From the NCBI GenBank assembly GCA_015680905.1, contig CM027378.1, positions 5,146,001 through 5,210,000 of the forward strand: a DNA stretch of 64,000 nucleotides, read 5' to 3'. Shown here piece by piece: positions 46,560-56,023 of this stretch (the stretch's first letter is position 1; each line of letters opens with the position of its first letter). The notes below the pieces were generated by a model. It had not been told where the DNA came from and made no database searches. It saw only the letters and a program-made list of their open reading frames with translations. This DNA is from Coptis chinensis (taxonomy: Eukaryota > Streptophyta > Magnoliopsida > Ranunculales > Ranunculaceae). Position numbers and translations under genes: made by a program.

Positions 46560-48050
46560 GAGTTTCCTTAATATTAGCTCTAATAAAAATAAAACAGTCA
46601 TCAGCAAACATAAGATGTGTGATAGGAGAAGAGTTTCAAGCAATACATATACCATGCACAGATTTAGTTAATTGAAGAATAGAAATATGTCTAGAGAGGT
46701 ACTCAGAGCATAAAACAAATAGAAAGGGAGAGAGGGGGTCTCCTTGTCTCAAACCTCTGGAGGCAATGAACTTACCAAAAGCAGACCCATTAAAGTTAAT
46801 GGAAAAGGAAGAAGTAGTAATACAAGTAGCAATCCAGTCGATCCATTGTTGACAGAAACCAAAATGCTTAAGAACTTTAAACAGAAAGGGCCACTCAATT
46901 TGATGAAAAACTTTATGCATATCTAACTTACTAGCCATACATTCTAGGACACCTTTTTTCTTTTTAAATTTTTGAAGAATCTCTTGTAGAATAATGGTGT
47001 TATCAGAAATCTGTCGATTTTATTAACAAAAACAGATTGATGCGGAGAGATTAAAGAAAGCAGGATAGGCTTAAGTCTGTTGGCCAAGATTTTGGATATA
47101 AGTCTGTAAATAATATTACATAAACTAATAGGACGAATTTCTTTTAGTTGGCTTGGGTTAGGCACTTTGGGTATCAAGGTGATATTTGTATGATTAAAAT
47201 ATTGAAGAAGAGAATTATTTAAAAAAAAAATGATTTATGACATGAAAAAGATCATTTGTGATGAATTCCCAGTTATCTTGGTAAAACAGTGGTGTGAAAC
47301 CATCGGGCCTTGGTGCCTTACATGGTTCCATAGCAAACAGAGCAACATGCAACTCATTAATGGTTAAAGGCTGAATCAGATGATCATTATCACTACTACT
47401 AACAATGCTAGGAATATAAGGAATACAAGCAGGAATATAGAGGGATTACTAGTATGAAACAGGGAACTAAAAAAATCAACAATGTTCTTATCAATGTCTG
47501 TTCTAGTATAATACCAAATATCCTGCTCCGATTTAACACATAAAATCTCGTTAGAGGTTCTATGGCTGTTAGCAGCTTTATGAAAAAACTTTGTGTTGCT
47601 ATCTCCTAAGGTTAACTTGAGGTATTTGGATTTATCTCTCCAAAAATAAGCTTCATGTCTAGCATTAAGTTCTTGAATCCTATTCTTAATCTCATTTTCC
47701 AAAGCAATAGTATTATAAGTAGGATGAGCAATTTGAATCTTACTTACAGTTTGAAGAAGAGTTTGTATTTCAAAATCTAATTTTCGAAAGTGATTTTTAT
47801 TCCAAAGACAGACTTTTCTGTACAGAAAATATATTCTGTAAGAAAGCTTGAGAGGTAGTATCAAAATTGAAATCCCAACTGTTATGAACAACTTCCTTAT
47901 ATGAAGGGTCCTAGTCCAAGCAGATTGAAATATGAAAGGTTTTTTAGATTTGTATAAAAAACAATGAGACTGTGATCTGAATGAATGAACGGTAAGGTAA
48001 ACAAGGTGTGTGGCGTTTGGGAAGTTGGTTAGACCAGAATTGTTGATCAA
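46560..48050 (-). pseudogene. LINE no. 2: linker and reverse transcriptase
   Basis: The linker has NTKFFHKAANSHRTSNEI (near 47590). RT begins with IPKVPNPSQLKEIRPISLCN (47170-47110), then KLDMHKVFHQIEWPF (motif A; the second Asp region is altered, K..H in place of KAYDRV), ASRGLRQGDPLSPFLF (motif B) and THLMFADDCFIFI (motif C, FADD, near 46610-46570). Frames change near 46940 and 46640. Divergence from LINE no. 1 shows it belongs to a different L1 lineage. Confidence 0.78.
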
Positions 48051-48230
48051 AATTTTGTCAAGTCTCTCTTATTTTGTTAAACTGAAAAGATTTTGGTTAT
48101 TAGTCCATGTGTGTGTAACACCCGCAAACCCGATGTCAGTGAGCTGGGCAGTGTTTATCAGAGAAGAAAGTTCTCTAGAAGATTTGGTATGTTGGAAAGG
48201 TTTGCCAAAATTTTCCCAAGGATTCTGCAT

Positions 48231-48535
48231 CTAATTAAAATCCCCAATGATGAACCAATCATCAGAGATGTTATGACTCTGAGTCTTGAGATGGTTCCAG
48301 AATAACCATCTGCCCTGTGGTTGAGGTGGTGCGTAAATGAAGGAAATGAACGTATTTGTGGGATTGTGAGAAGAAATCAAAACTGCATGTATAATATTTT
48401 GTGAAGTAAAAAGGATTTGAAGATGAATTGTGTCAAACCAAAGTAACCATAAACCACCGCTAAGACCACTTGCGCAAACTTGCTTTAGTCTCCATAACAA
48501 AACAAATGTCGAACTTATATACATTATGTTGTTTG
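48231..48535 (-). pseudogene. LINE no. 2: endonuclease, main part
   Basis: Reads SGLSGGLWLLW, SFIYAPPQPQGRWLFWNHL and DDWFIIGDFN (catalytic GDFN). Its upstream part continues on the other side of the hAT-type element at 50550. Confidence 0.78.
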
Positions 48536-49439
48536 CAGGGCTGGCTCAAGCCAAAATGTGGCCTTAGGCGAGGCCATAATTTTCCTAGGCCATCTATAAT
48601 CACCAAAAAAAATTCACTATATATTCACAATTTTATTATAAATTAAGAGCGAAAATCTAGTATCATGACTCAAATCGAACGAAAAAATGACAAGAACGTA
48701 ACCAAATAAACATCAAAACTATAAATAAATAAAATAATATATTCATATTGAAATTAAAAAAAAAATCAAATTTCACAAAAACTGTGAGTATTAGGTGATG
48801 AATTGATGATTAACCGTTTAGAACTCAAAAGTGAAATTGACAAATGGTTAAACTTGAAACAGGTGAAATAGAACAAATGAGAGAGAAAGATTTAATGAGA
48901 GAAGTGTAATAACAATTTCTTTAATTAAGACAGTTTAATTAAGTTTAATTAAGAGAGGGAAAGAAAATACATAGAATGTGGAGATTCTTTCACTAAAAGT
49001 GGGATTTCCCATTTGTTTTTATTATTCAAATGAAACAATTTGATTAAATGAGCACACTCATACAAAAATTGAAATTACTACGCGCTTGTAGCCATTGGAT
49101 TCATATTAATACATCGAGATGTCATTTGTACGGTGGACTATTGGATTGTATACACTCCACATTAATTCACTCCAAAATTTAGTGCGTGGATAGAAAACCC
49201 ATTTGTAAACAAATTGACTATCATATCATTTTTTGGTGTTTTTTTATTTATAAAATTAGGTAATAAACAAATATGTGGATAAATTAGGAAATATGGGTCC
49301 AAATTTGAGGTCTTAGGCGGAGTCCGAATTTGTTCACCAGAACTTTTGCGGATAAAACCTACCAACGCCCCTAGTGGGCCACGTGTCCAGCAAACAACCT
49401 ATTATTTTTTTCATTTTTTTTTTATTTTAATAAATCAAT

Positions 49440-49660
49440 TACTTAGAAATAAAAAGAAAATCAATTTTTCCCAAGATTCTCTTCACAAAACCCGGCCGTT
49501 CTCAGACTTCTCTTCCACACATAGTTCCCTCCAACTTCTTTATCTCTCTCCGTTCCTCTTCTCCATTAGCGGTTTAAAACCAAAGCTTTCTTTCTGGCAA
49601 CAAAGGAGCAACTCGAGGAATACAATTCTTTGTAGGCAACTCTCTTTTTGTTATTTAATA
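49440..49660 (+). other. Leader-like CT-rich segment inside the hAT-type element
   Basis: CTCTTCACAAAACCCGGCCG followed by CTTCTCTTCCAC and CTCTCTCCGTTCCTCTTCTC looks like a plant 5' UTR, perhaps of a captured gene. No coding exon was recognised downstream. Confidence 0.25.
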
Positions 49661-49859
49661 ATGAGTAAGCAACTCTTTAATTTGAAACAAAGAAAAAACT
49701 GAAATATACAATGACGAGTTGAATTTTGAGGCAACAGGTGATGTAATCAGGACGCTGTCTGGATTTGGTTCTTTACTCATCTTAGTTTTCCTAAAGCAGC
49801 ATCTGGATAGTGATGCACGACAAACTGGAATATACACATAGCCCATTTCTTTTGTAATA

Positions 49860-50260
49860 CAATATGAGAGAAAAATAGTACAAAATTTAACGGAATATCC
49901 CACTGTCCAACATTTCATTAACAAGCCGCAGGGCTTCTTCAGACCTGCCTATCTCACAGAGACAAGTGATGAACATTGAATAAGTTCTAAAATCAGGATA
50001 TGGTCCTTCCAGTTTAATTCGGAGAAAGACGCTCCTAGCATCGGAAACCATTCCGTGGTTCATATATATCCACAAATCAGGGTAGAATAACTAACAATGG
50101 TTGGCTCACAACCTTCTGTTCTCATTTTCTAGAAAACATCCAAAGCTTTTTCAATCTGTTTGTCCTTAAAATAATGAACCATTAAGGATGTATGTACAGG
50201 GATTGTGCGATTAACACTACCCTGCTTCATTTCATCCACTTTTGCCAAGGCCCGCCTCCA
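49860..50260 (-). pseudogene. PPR protein gene, C-terminal fragment
   Basis: The minus strand reads KMRTEGCEPTIVSYSTLICG (near 50140-50080), then GMVSDARSVFLRIKLEGPYP, TYSMFITCLCEIGRSEEALR and LVNEMLDSGI, i.e. parts of about three 35-residue PPR repeats. Pentatricopeptide-repeat proteins bind organellar RNA in plants. The first repeat is cut by stops near 50135 and 50065, and the C-terminal tail shifts frame near 49895. The fragment lacks the N-terminus and most repeats, so it is a captured, non-functional piece. Confidence 0.7.
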
Positions 50261-50361
50261 CTTTCTTTGCTTTGAAGTGGGAGAGAGAGTGGCGTATTTT
50301 TTAGGTGAAAATATTAGGAAATCTTTATTTCCATGTATATATTGTATTAATTTTGTTTTAG

Positions 50362-50407
<46 letters not shown>
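50362..50407. repeat. 46-nt poly(A) run
   Basis: Uninterrupted A run next to the right inner inverted arm. Confidence 0.95.
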
Positions 50408-50409
<2 letters not shown>

Positions 50410-50542
50410 AAATTAATGATAGGGTTGTTTGCTGGACACGCCACTAAGAGCGTTGGTAGATTTTACCAGCAAAAGTGCATGTGAACAAATTCGGACTCTC
50501 TTAGGCGGCCGCCTAACTCGCATAAGGGTTGAGCCGGCACTG

Positions 50543-50672
50543 GTTGTTTGAGTAAGTAGCCTACTGTAGAGGGTTTTTTACTTCCACTACAATTCCAAGA
50601 ACATATTTTTATAGATGGGGTGGAGGCATGGAGTGAAATTATGAAGATTATTGTTAATGAAACAAGGAACAA
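50543..50672 (-). pseudogene. LINE no. 2: endonuclease N-terminus, separated by the hAT-type insertion
   Basis: The minus strand reads KICSWNCSGSKKPSTVGYLL, the usual start of plant LINE ORF2 (WNCrG motif). The frame passes through the 8-bp duplication and resumes at 48527 with NVYKFDICFVMETKASLRKW, giving the expected METK motif, so the two halves were contiguous before the hAT insertion. Confidence 0.85.
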
Positions 50673-50690
50673 AAAAAGGGCTATGTGATT

Positions 50691-50962
50691 ATTCCGTTTC
50701 TCCCTAGCACTGAATGACTGAAAATGACTACTTAGGTGGCATCCACGACATCATTTTTAATTGGTTTACTTCACAATTGCTTGGCTAGTAAGCAACAACC
50801 TCCTCTCGTTTATATAAACAGGTTTTACTTTTCCAAGAAAAAAAGAAGTTTATTTACGTTTTCATCTTGAGGCTCAACTTTATTTTCTGACAAATTACCA
50901 ATTTACCATTCAAAAATTTACAGAGTCCATTGCTGCAATTTTTTTTATAAATTAGAAATAGG
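50691..50962. other. Spacer between LINE no. 2 and the small Harbinger MITE
   Basis: No recognisable feature. Confidence 0.35.
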
Positions 50963-50965
50963 TTA

Positions 50966-51078
50966 GAGTGTCTCTGGGTGGTGTTCACTTCAACTGGTGC
51001 AAATGTGTGAACACCACTTTGAGTTGGATTTTCGGGTTATTTCGGCAATTTGGTATTTGCTACCACCTAGAGATGCGC
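50966..51078. mobile_element. 113-bp PIF/Harbinger MITE sharing ends with the 25.96-kb element
   Basis: The ends are GAGTGTCTCTGGGTGGTG and, inverted, GCGCATCTCTAGGTGGTAG, close to those of the 2663-bp Harbinger element. TTA flanks both sides (50963-50965 and 51079-51081). The interior holds an inverted TGTTCAC / GTGAACA motif. Confidence 0.82.
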
Positions 51079-51081
51079 TTA

Positions 51082-51477
51082 GGACTTGGGTTGAGATTAT
51101 TGGCTAAAGGTTTTGTTGGGGTCACTATGCTCGATTGGCAGGCTCAGTTACTTAACCATATTAAGGTGGGACACCTACGTTGGTCCAAGACGGGCATTTT
51201 CACTGGACTTTACAGTGGAAAGATCCAAATCTGACCCAGCCCACCCACTTCACCCCGAGAAAGCACATCACATGGGCACATGCAAATGCTGAAAGTCAAC
51301 ACCCTCACGTGCCGTGATCTATGAATGCAGTCAATTACCCAATTAATTAAAATCGGTTTTCGAAACTGTCCAGGAGCGATATATGCAATTAAAATCGGTG
51401 ATTAATCAGTGTTTTAATCGGTTATATTGGAGGTATATATATCTATATCAAAATCTATATCTATATCTATATCTATA
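51082..51477. other. Spacer left of the Helitron array, ending in TATATC repeats
   Basis: No gene. A (TATATC)n tract at 51439-51477 leads directly to the first Helitron-like unit. Confidence 0.45.
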
Positions 51478-51929
51478 TCTTAATATTAAAGCTTTCATAA
51501 GGAGTATTTTTCAAGCTCTATTAAAATTCCACGTCATCTCCTATTAAAACGGGAATTTATCTATTATTTGAAAAACGGGAATCTTTTTTTACAACGAAAA
51601 TTGCTCCCCTACTATAACGGGAATTTCTCTCCTATTAAAACAAATTCTAGCACTTCTAATTAAAGCGAGAATCATTCTCCTATTAAAATGAGAATTCCTC
51701 ACCTATTGAAAAGGGAAAATCTAGCATATCTAATTAAAACGGGAATTATTCTCCTATTAAAACATGATCTCTTTCCCAATTGAAAAAAATGGGTTTTTAA
51801 AACTTAATTAAAACAATTTGTTAGAAAATTAAAACGGGATAGCGACTAAAACGGTAGTCCCAATTTTCTAAAAAAAATCTAAATATTTTTAAAAGAGCCG
51901 GTGCATATATGCACGGGCCTACAAGCTAG
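51478..51929 (+). mobile_element. Helitron-like unit 1 (A-type end)
   Basis: Starts TCTTAATATTAAAGCTTTC; ends GCACGGGCCTACAAGCTAG. The hairpin loop is slightly longer (CATATATG). Confidence 0.75.
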
Positions 51930-52328
51930 TCTTACTATTAAAGCTCCCACAAAGGGTATTTTTCGAACTCTATTAAAATTCCACGTCATCAACTTAATAG
52001 TTAACTTAAAACGGGAAACTCTTTTCCTTTTAGAATCCAACTTCAAACGGGAATCTCATTTCTTTTTAAAACCAAAACTCAAATAGTGGCATAAAAACTC
52101 TTTATTTTCAAATTAAATTGGTATCCCTCCCCTAATTAAAAAACACAGGTTTTTAAAACATAATTAAAACAATTTGTTAAGAAATTAAGACAGGTTTTTA
52201 AGACTTGATTAAAACAATTTGTTAGGAAATTAAAATAGGTTGGCAACGAAAATAGGAATCATGATTTGTTATGATTGTTGAGCAAATTTTTAAAAGAGCC
52301 GGTGTGTATGAACGGGTCTACTTTCTAG
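51930..52328 (+). mobile_element. Helitron-like unit 2 (B-type end)
   Basis: Starts TCTTACTATTAAAGCTCC; the 3' part has the TGATTGTTGAGCAAATTTTT type and ends GGGTCTACTTTCTAG. The hairpin is weakened (GTGTGTATGAACGGG). Confidence 0.72.
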
Positions 52329-52791
52329 TCTTAATATTAAAGCTCCTATTAGAGGTATTTTTCGAGTTCTATTAAAATTCCACGTCATCTCCTATTAAAA
52401 CGAGAATTTCTCTCTTATTTGAAAAACGAGAATCTTTTTTTTTACAACAGGTATTCATCTCCTATTATAACGGGAATTCTTCTCATATTAAAACAAATTC
52501 TAACACTTCTAATTAAAGCAGGAATCATTCTTCTATTAAAATGAGAATTCCTTCCTTATTGAAAAGAGAAAATTTAGCATATCTAATTAAAACGGAAATT
52601 ATTCTTCTATTAAAACAGGATCTCTCTTCCAATTGAAAAAATAGGTTTTTAAAATTTAATTAAAACTTCATCTAAAACAATTTGTTAGAAAATTAAAATG
52701 GGTTAGCGACTAAAACGGTAGTCCCAATTTTCTAAAAAAAATCTAAATGTTTTCAAAACAGCCGGTGTGTATGCACGGGCCTACAAGCTAG
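52329..52791 (+). mobile_element. Helitron-like unit 3 (A-type end)
   Basis: Starts TCTTAATATTAAAGCTCC; ends GGGCCTACAAGCTAG. Internally closest to unit 1, with the same order of TCTCCTATTAAAACG-type motifs. Confidence 0.75.
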
Positions 52792-53133
52792 TCTTAATAT
52801 TAAAGCTCCCACAAGGGGTATTTTTCGAGCTCCCACAAAATTCTACGTCATCTCCTATTAAAAAGGGAATTCCTCTTCTATTATAACGAGAATTCTTACC
52901 CTATTAAAACAAATTCAAACACTTCTAATTAAAGCGGGAGTCATTATCCTATTAAAACAAAATATCTTTTCCAATTGAAAAAACGGGTTTTTAAAATTTA
53001 ATTAAAACTTCATTTAAAACAATTTGTTAAAAAATTAAAACGGGTTAGCGACTAAAACGATAGTCAACGGGTTAGAAAAAAAATCTAAATGTTTTCAAAA
53101 GAGCCGGTGCGTATGCACGGGCCTACAAGTTAG
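52792..53133 (+). mobile_element. Helitron-like unit 4 (A-type end)
   Basis: Shortest unit. The end reads CTACAAGTTAG, so the CTAG has become TTAG. Confidence 0.72.
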
Positions 53134-53517
53134 TCTTAATATTAAAGCTCCCACAAAAGTATTTTTCGAGCTCTATTAAAATTTCACGTCATCTCCTATT
53201 AAAATATAAATTTCTCTTCTATTTGAAAAGCGAAAATCCTTTTTTACAATGGGAATTTCTCTCCTATTATAATAGGAATTATTCTCCTATTAAAACAAAT
53301 TTTGGCACTTCTAATTAAAGCGGGAATCTTCCTATTAAAACAGAATCTCTCTCTCAATTGAAAAAGTGGGTTTTTAAAACTTAATTAAAAATAATTTGTT
53401 ATAAAATTAAAATGGATTAGCGACTAAAACAATGATCCCATTTTTCTAAAAAAAAAAAACTAAATGTTTTCAAAAATGCTGGTGCGTATGCACGGCCTAC
53501 AAACTAGTCTTAATATT
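53134..53517 (+). mobile_element. Helitron-like unit 5 (A-type end)
   Basis: Starts TCTTAATATTAAAGCTCC; ends GCACGGCCTACAAACTAG. The hairpin has lost one G. Confidence 0.72.
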
Positions 53518-53907
53518 AAAGCTCCCACATGGGGTATTTTTCGAGCTCTATTAAAATTCCACATCATCATCTCCTATTAAAACGGAAATTCCTCTCCTAT
53601 TGAATTTTTTTTTAGGCACTCCTAATTAAAACAGGAATCATTCTCCTATTAAAACAGAAATTCTTCATATTAGAAAAAATAAATTCTAGCACTTCTGATT
53701 AAAACATGAATCATTCTCTTATTAAAACGGTATCTCTCCCCCAGTTAAAAAATGGATTTTTAAAACTTAATTAAAATAATTTGTTGAAAAATTAAAACGA
53801 GTTAGCGACGAAAATATGAATCACGATTTGTTAGAAACTATATATAGTTACAATTGTTGAGCAAGTTTTTAAAAGAGTCGGTGCGTATGCACGGGTCTAC
53901 TTTCTAG
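53518..53907 (+). mobile_element. Helitron-like unit 6 (B-type end)
   Basis: Same 3' type as unit 2 (AATTGTTGAGCAAGTTTTTA; GGGTCTACTTTCTAG), followed by TATATATA host sequence. Confidence 0.75.
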
Positions 53908-54657
53908 TATATATATAATAGTATAATCATACCAAATATTTCTAAATAGTTATATGAGATACAACAAAAAATATCAAATTTTCATATTCACATCTAACTA
54001 ACTCAATTTTGGAGCATTACAGAGATGTCAAACACAACAATTAAATTAAATATTTAAAGGAATAGGAGAGAGAAGCGATAATATATATTAGAAAGATAAT
54101 ACAATAATTTGTATATTTAACTTTCGTTAAGGCGGGAAAAATAAGCAAACTCTCAGCTTTGTATGTTGATTATGTTTTTTTTATTATTATTACAGTTTAA
54201 GATTCCAATTTGTTAATTTTACGTATTTTGTTAGGTCGAGAACCGATATTTTTTTTTTCTTTTAACGAGAAATTGGTCATCTTGGCCGATTAATTAATCA
54301 ATTCGGTGATTCGGTAAGAAAAGTTTAAAAATCAGTAAAAACTAATCAGTTTACAAAGCCGATATATGACTATTAATCGCCGAGATGACAGATATTGATA
54401 ACATAGTCAAATAGTCAATTACTTCTTCTTTATAGATTTTCTTAAGACTCCCAATGCCCACGAGAACATGTCGTGGTAATTACTTGAGATTGTACACATG
54501 TTACAATCATCGAGTTACCGAGCACCATCAAGTATTTAGGATATTACATAATTCACCGTTTCACACAATTAATAATGTTAATCATACTCAACTTTTGAAA
54601 TTCTTGTGCACCTATGCACAATCAACAGTGTAGATTGAGTAGTGTCCCAGACCATTG
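53908..54657. other. Spacer between the Helitron array and LINE no. 3
   Basis: A+T-rich; no recognisable feature. Confidence 0.4.
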
Positions 54658-54711
54658 TTTTTTTTTTTTTTTTTTTTCCGATAAACTTGCATACCATATA
54701 TTAGTTAGAAC

Positions 54712-55880
54712 TTACACCCACATTGGAACAAGGTTTGCCTCCACCACACATTTGGGCAGATCTGTTACAGATAACTGATGCAGTCCCCACTGAGCAAGTT
54801 GGTGGGCATCATCATTAACATTCCTACTTATCCAGTTAAAGCTAACCGATTCTAAGTTACTACAAAGTCTTGTTACAGCAAAATGAATGGCCTTCAGACT
54901 CCACCTACATCCTCCACCATTATAGAACTGGATTATCTCTTCACAATCTCCTTGGATCACATAGTTGTAACTGCCCAGATAGCACGCCAACAGAACTGCT
55001 ACTTCACTTGCTACCATCTCAGCCTCCTCAGGACTTGTTGCGTTAAACTTCCTAACAGCTGCTCCCACCACGTCACCAACATCATTCCAAGCCATACACC
55101 CAGCACTCGCAGCTCTAGTGGTCCTGTGAAAAGCAGCATCAAAGCGTATCAGAATACTGTTATTGGGGATAACTGGAAACAAGGTATTCAGCTCATTAAT
55201 TGGAATAGGAATGTTAAGGGGATTAGGAGGAGCTTCTCTGAAAGCTTTGCAGCAGCTTGCTGTGATAACTGAGCACTTTCTAAGAAGCCTTGCTCTGCTG
55301 GGGATCCTATGTTCAAACTTTGCCTCATTCCGAGCTTCCCAAATTTGATAAAGCATCACACAATAGTATACTCCAGCTTGGTTGATATGCTCCTCTCCAC
55401 TCAAGCACCACATCATAAACTGATCCACCCAATCCCTGATAGTATTATCACTATCATTTTGCATACAAACTCCAAGGTTCGAGCCAAACCAGACACTCCT
55501 GATTCCATGATACTCCAGCAGAAAGAACATGCAAAGTCTCCATGTACCTTTCTTTCCATTAGTAAGTCCCCCATGGGTAGGCCTCTTTTATAGACCTTCC
55601 ACAGGAACATTTGGATATTAGCTAGGAGACTTGATCTCCAAATTCTAGAGATAGTTCTTTGGCTGAAACTGGAGGACTGCTCATCCCAACTCTTTTGGGT
55701 TAAAGAGTGATAGGCAGTCTTCACAGTAAAAGCCCCTTTTTTATCTCCAGACCAAACCATCTTATCTTTTTGAGCACCCATAGGCCTCACCACCACCTCT
55801 TGTATGTATTTGCTGACAAAAGGTGGAAACATCTGATTTAACCTTTGGACATCCCACTCATTGCCACTGGGTAGGAACAA
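54712..55880 (-). pseudogene. LINE no. 3: zf-RVT and RNase H
   Basis: zf-RVT: FTVKTAYHSLT, LANIQMFLWKVYKRGLP and GDFACSFCW. RNase H (frame 55530-54712): ILIRFDAAFHRTTRAASAGC (first Asp), EEAEMVASEVAVLLA (Glu), VIQGDCEEIIQF (second Asp) and WISRNVNDDAHQLAQWGL (His region). The RNase H looks complete to its stop at 54712. The two frames overlap at 55413-55530, so a shift joins them. Confidence 0.85.
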
Positions 55881-56023
55881 GTCAGCTATATGTGCAAACT
55901 TAAGATCTGGGTGCTCAATTCCCAGTTCTTGTAAGGTAATAGGCCTGCTATCTTTGCAAAGCTAGGGATCCTGGATAACAGAAGTGGTTAGCCCATTACC
56001 AATGTTCCAAATGAGCCCCCCAC

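Larger units (their letters stand above)
49311..50505. repeat. Inner inverted repeat pair (about 95-bp arms) enclosing gene fragments
   Basis: Left arm 49311-49405 and right arm 50410-50505 share TTAGGCGG, AGTCCGAATTTGTTCAC, ACTTTTGC, CTACCAACGC and GTGTCCAGCAAACAACC. The right arm lies next to a 46-A run (50362-50407). The structure looks like a transduplicating (Pack-type) element. Confidence 0.75.
48536..50542. mobile_element. hAT-type element, 2007 bp, with 8-bp duplication and captured gene pieces
   Basis: The ends are CAGGGCTGGCTCAA (left) and, inverted, CAGTGCCGGCTCAA (right), flanked by exact 8-bp repeats GTTGTTTG (48528-48535 and 50543-50550). No transposase is present. Inside, a second inverted repeat pair of about 95 bp (49311-49405 and 50410-50505) encloses a PPR gene fragment and a promoter/leader-like segment, so an older element may be nested or the ends may have been duplicated. 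Non-autonomous. Confidence 0.85.
44264..50690 (-). mobile_element. L1-like LINE no. 2, interrupted by a hAT-type element
   Basis: The T run 44264-44272 marks the 3' tail of a minus-strand LINE. RNase H (45018-44512), zf-RVT (about 45430-45160), thumb (46115-45684), RT (47177-46560), linker (48050-47376) and endonuclease (48524-48231 and 50640-50551) follow. The endonuclease is split by the hAT-type insertion at 48536-50542. No ORF1 is seen beyond 50690, so the 5' end is truncated or decayed. Confidence 0.8.
51478..53907 (+). mobile_element. Head-to-tail array of six Helitron-like units
   Basis: Each unit starts TCTTAATATTAAAGCT (5' TC) and ends with a hairpin of type GCCGGTGCGTATGCACGGGC, then about 7 nt and CTAG, the canonical Helitron termini (5' TC, hairpin, CTRR). 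Every CTAG is followed by a T that opens the next unit, so units abut exactly. The array is bounded by A on the left and T on the right, fitting insertion between A and T. No Rep/helicase gene is present. Unit sizes are 452, 399, 463, 342, 384 and 390 bp. Confidence 0.82.

Noticed and set aside
51478-53907. Ordinary centromeric-type satellite
   Set aside because: Units vary in length from 342 to 463 bp and each has Helitron-type termini with a hairpin; a satellite would not be expected to begin and end on these.
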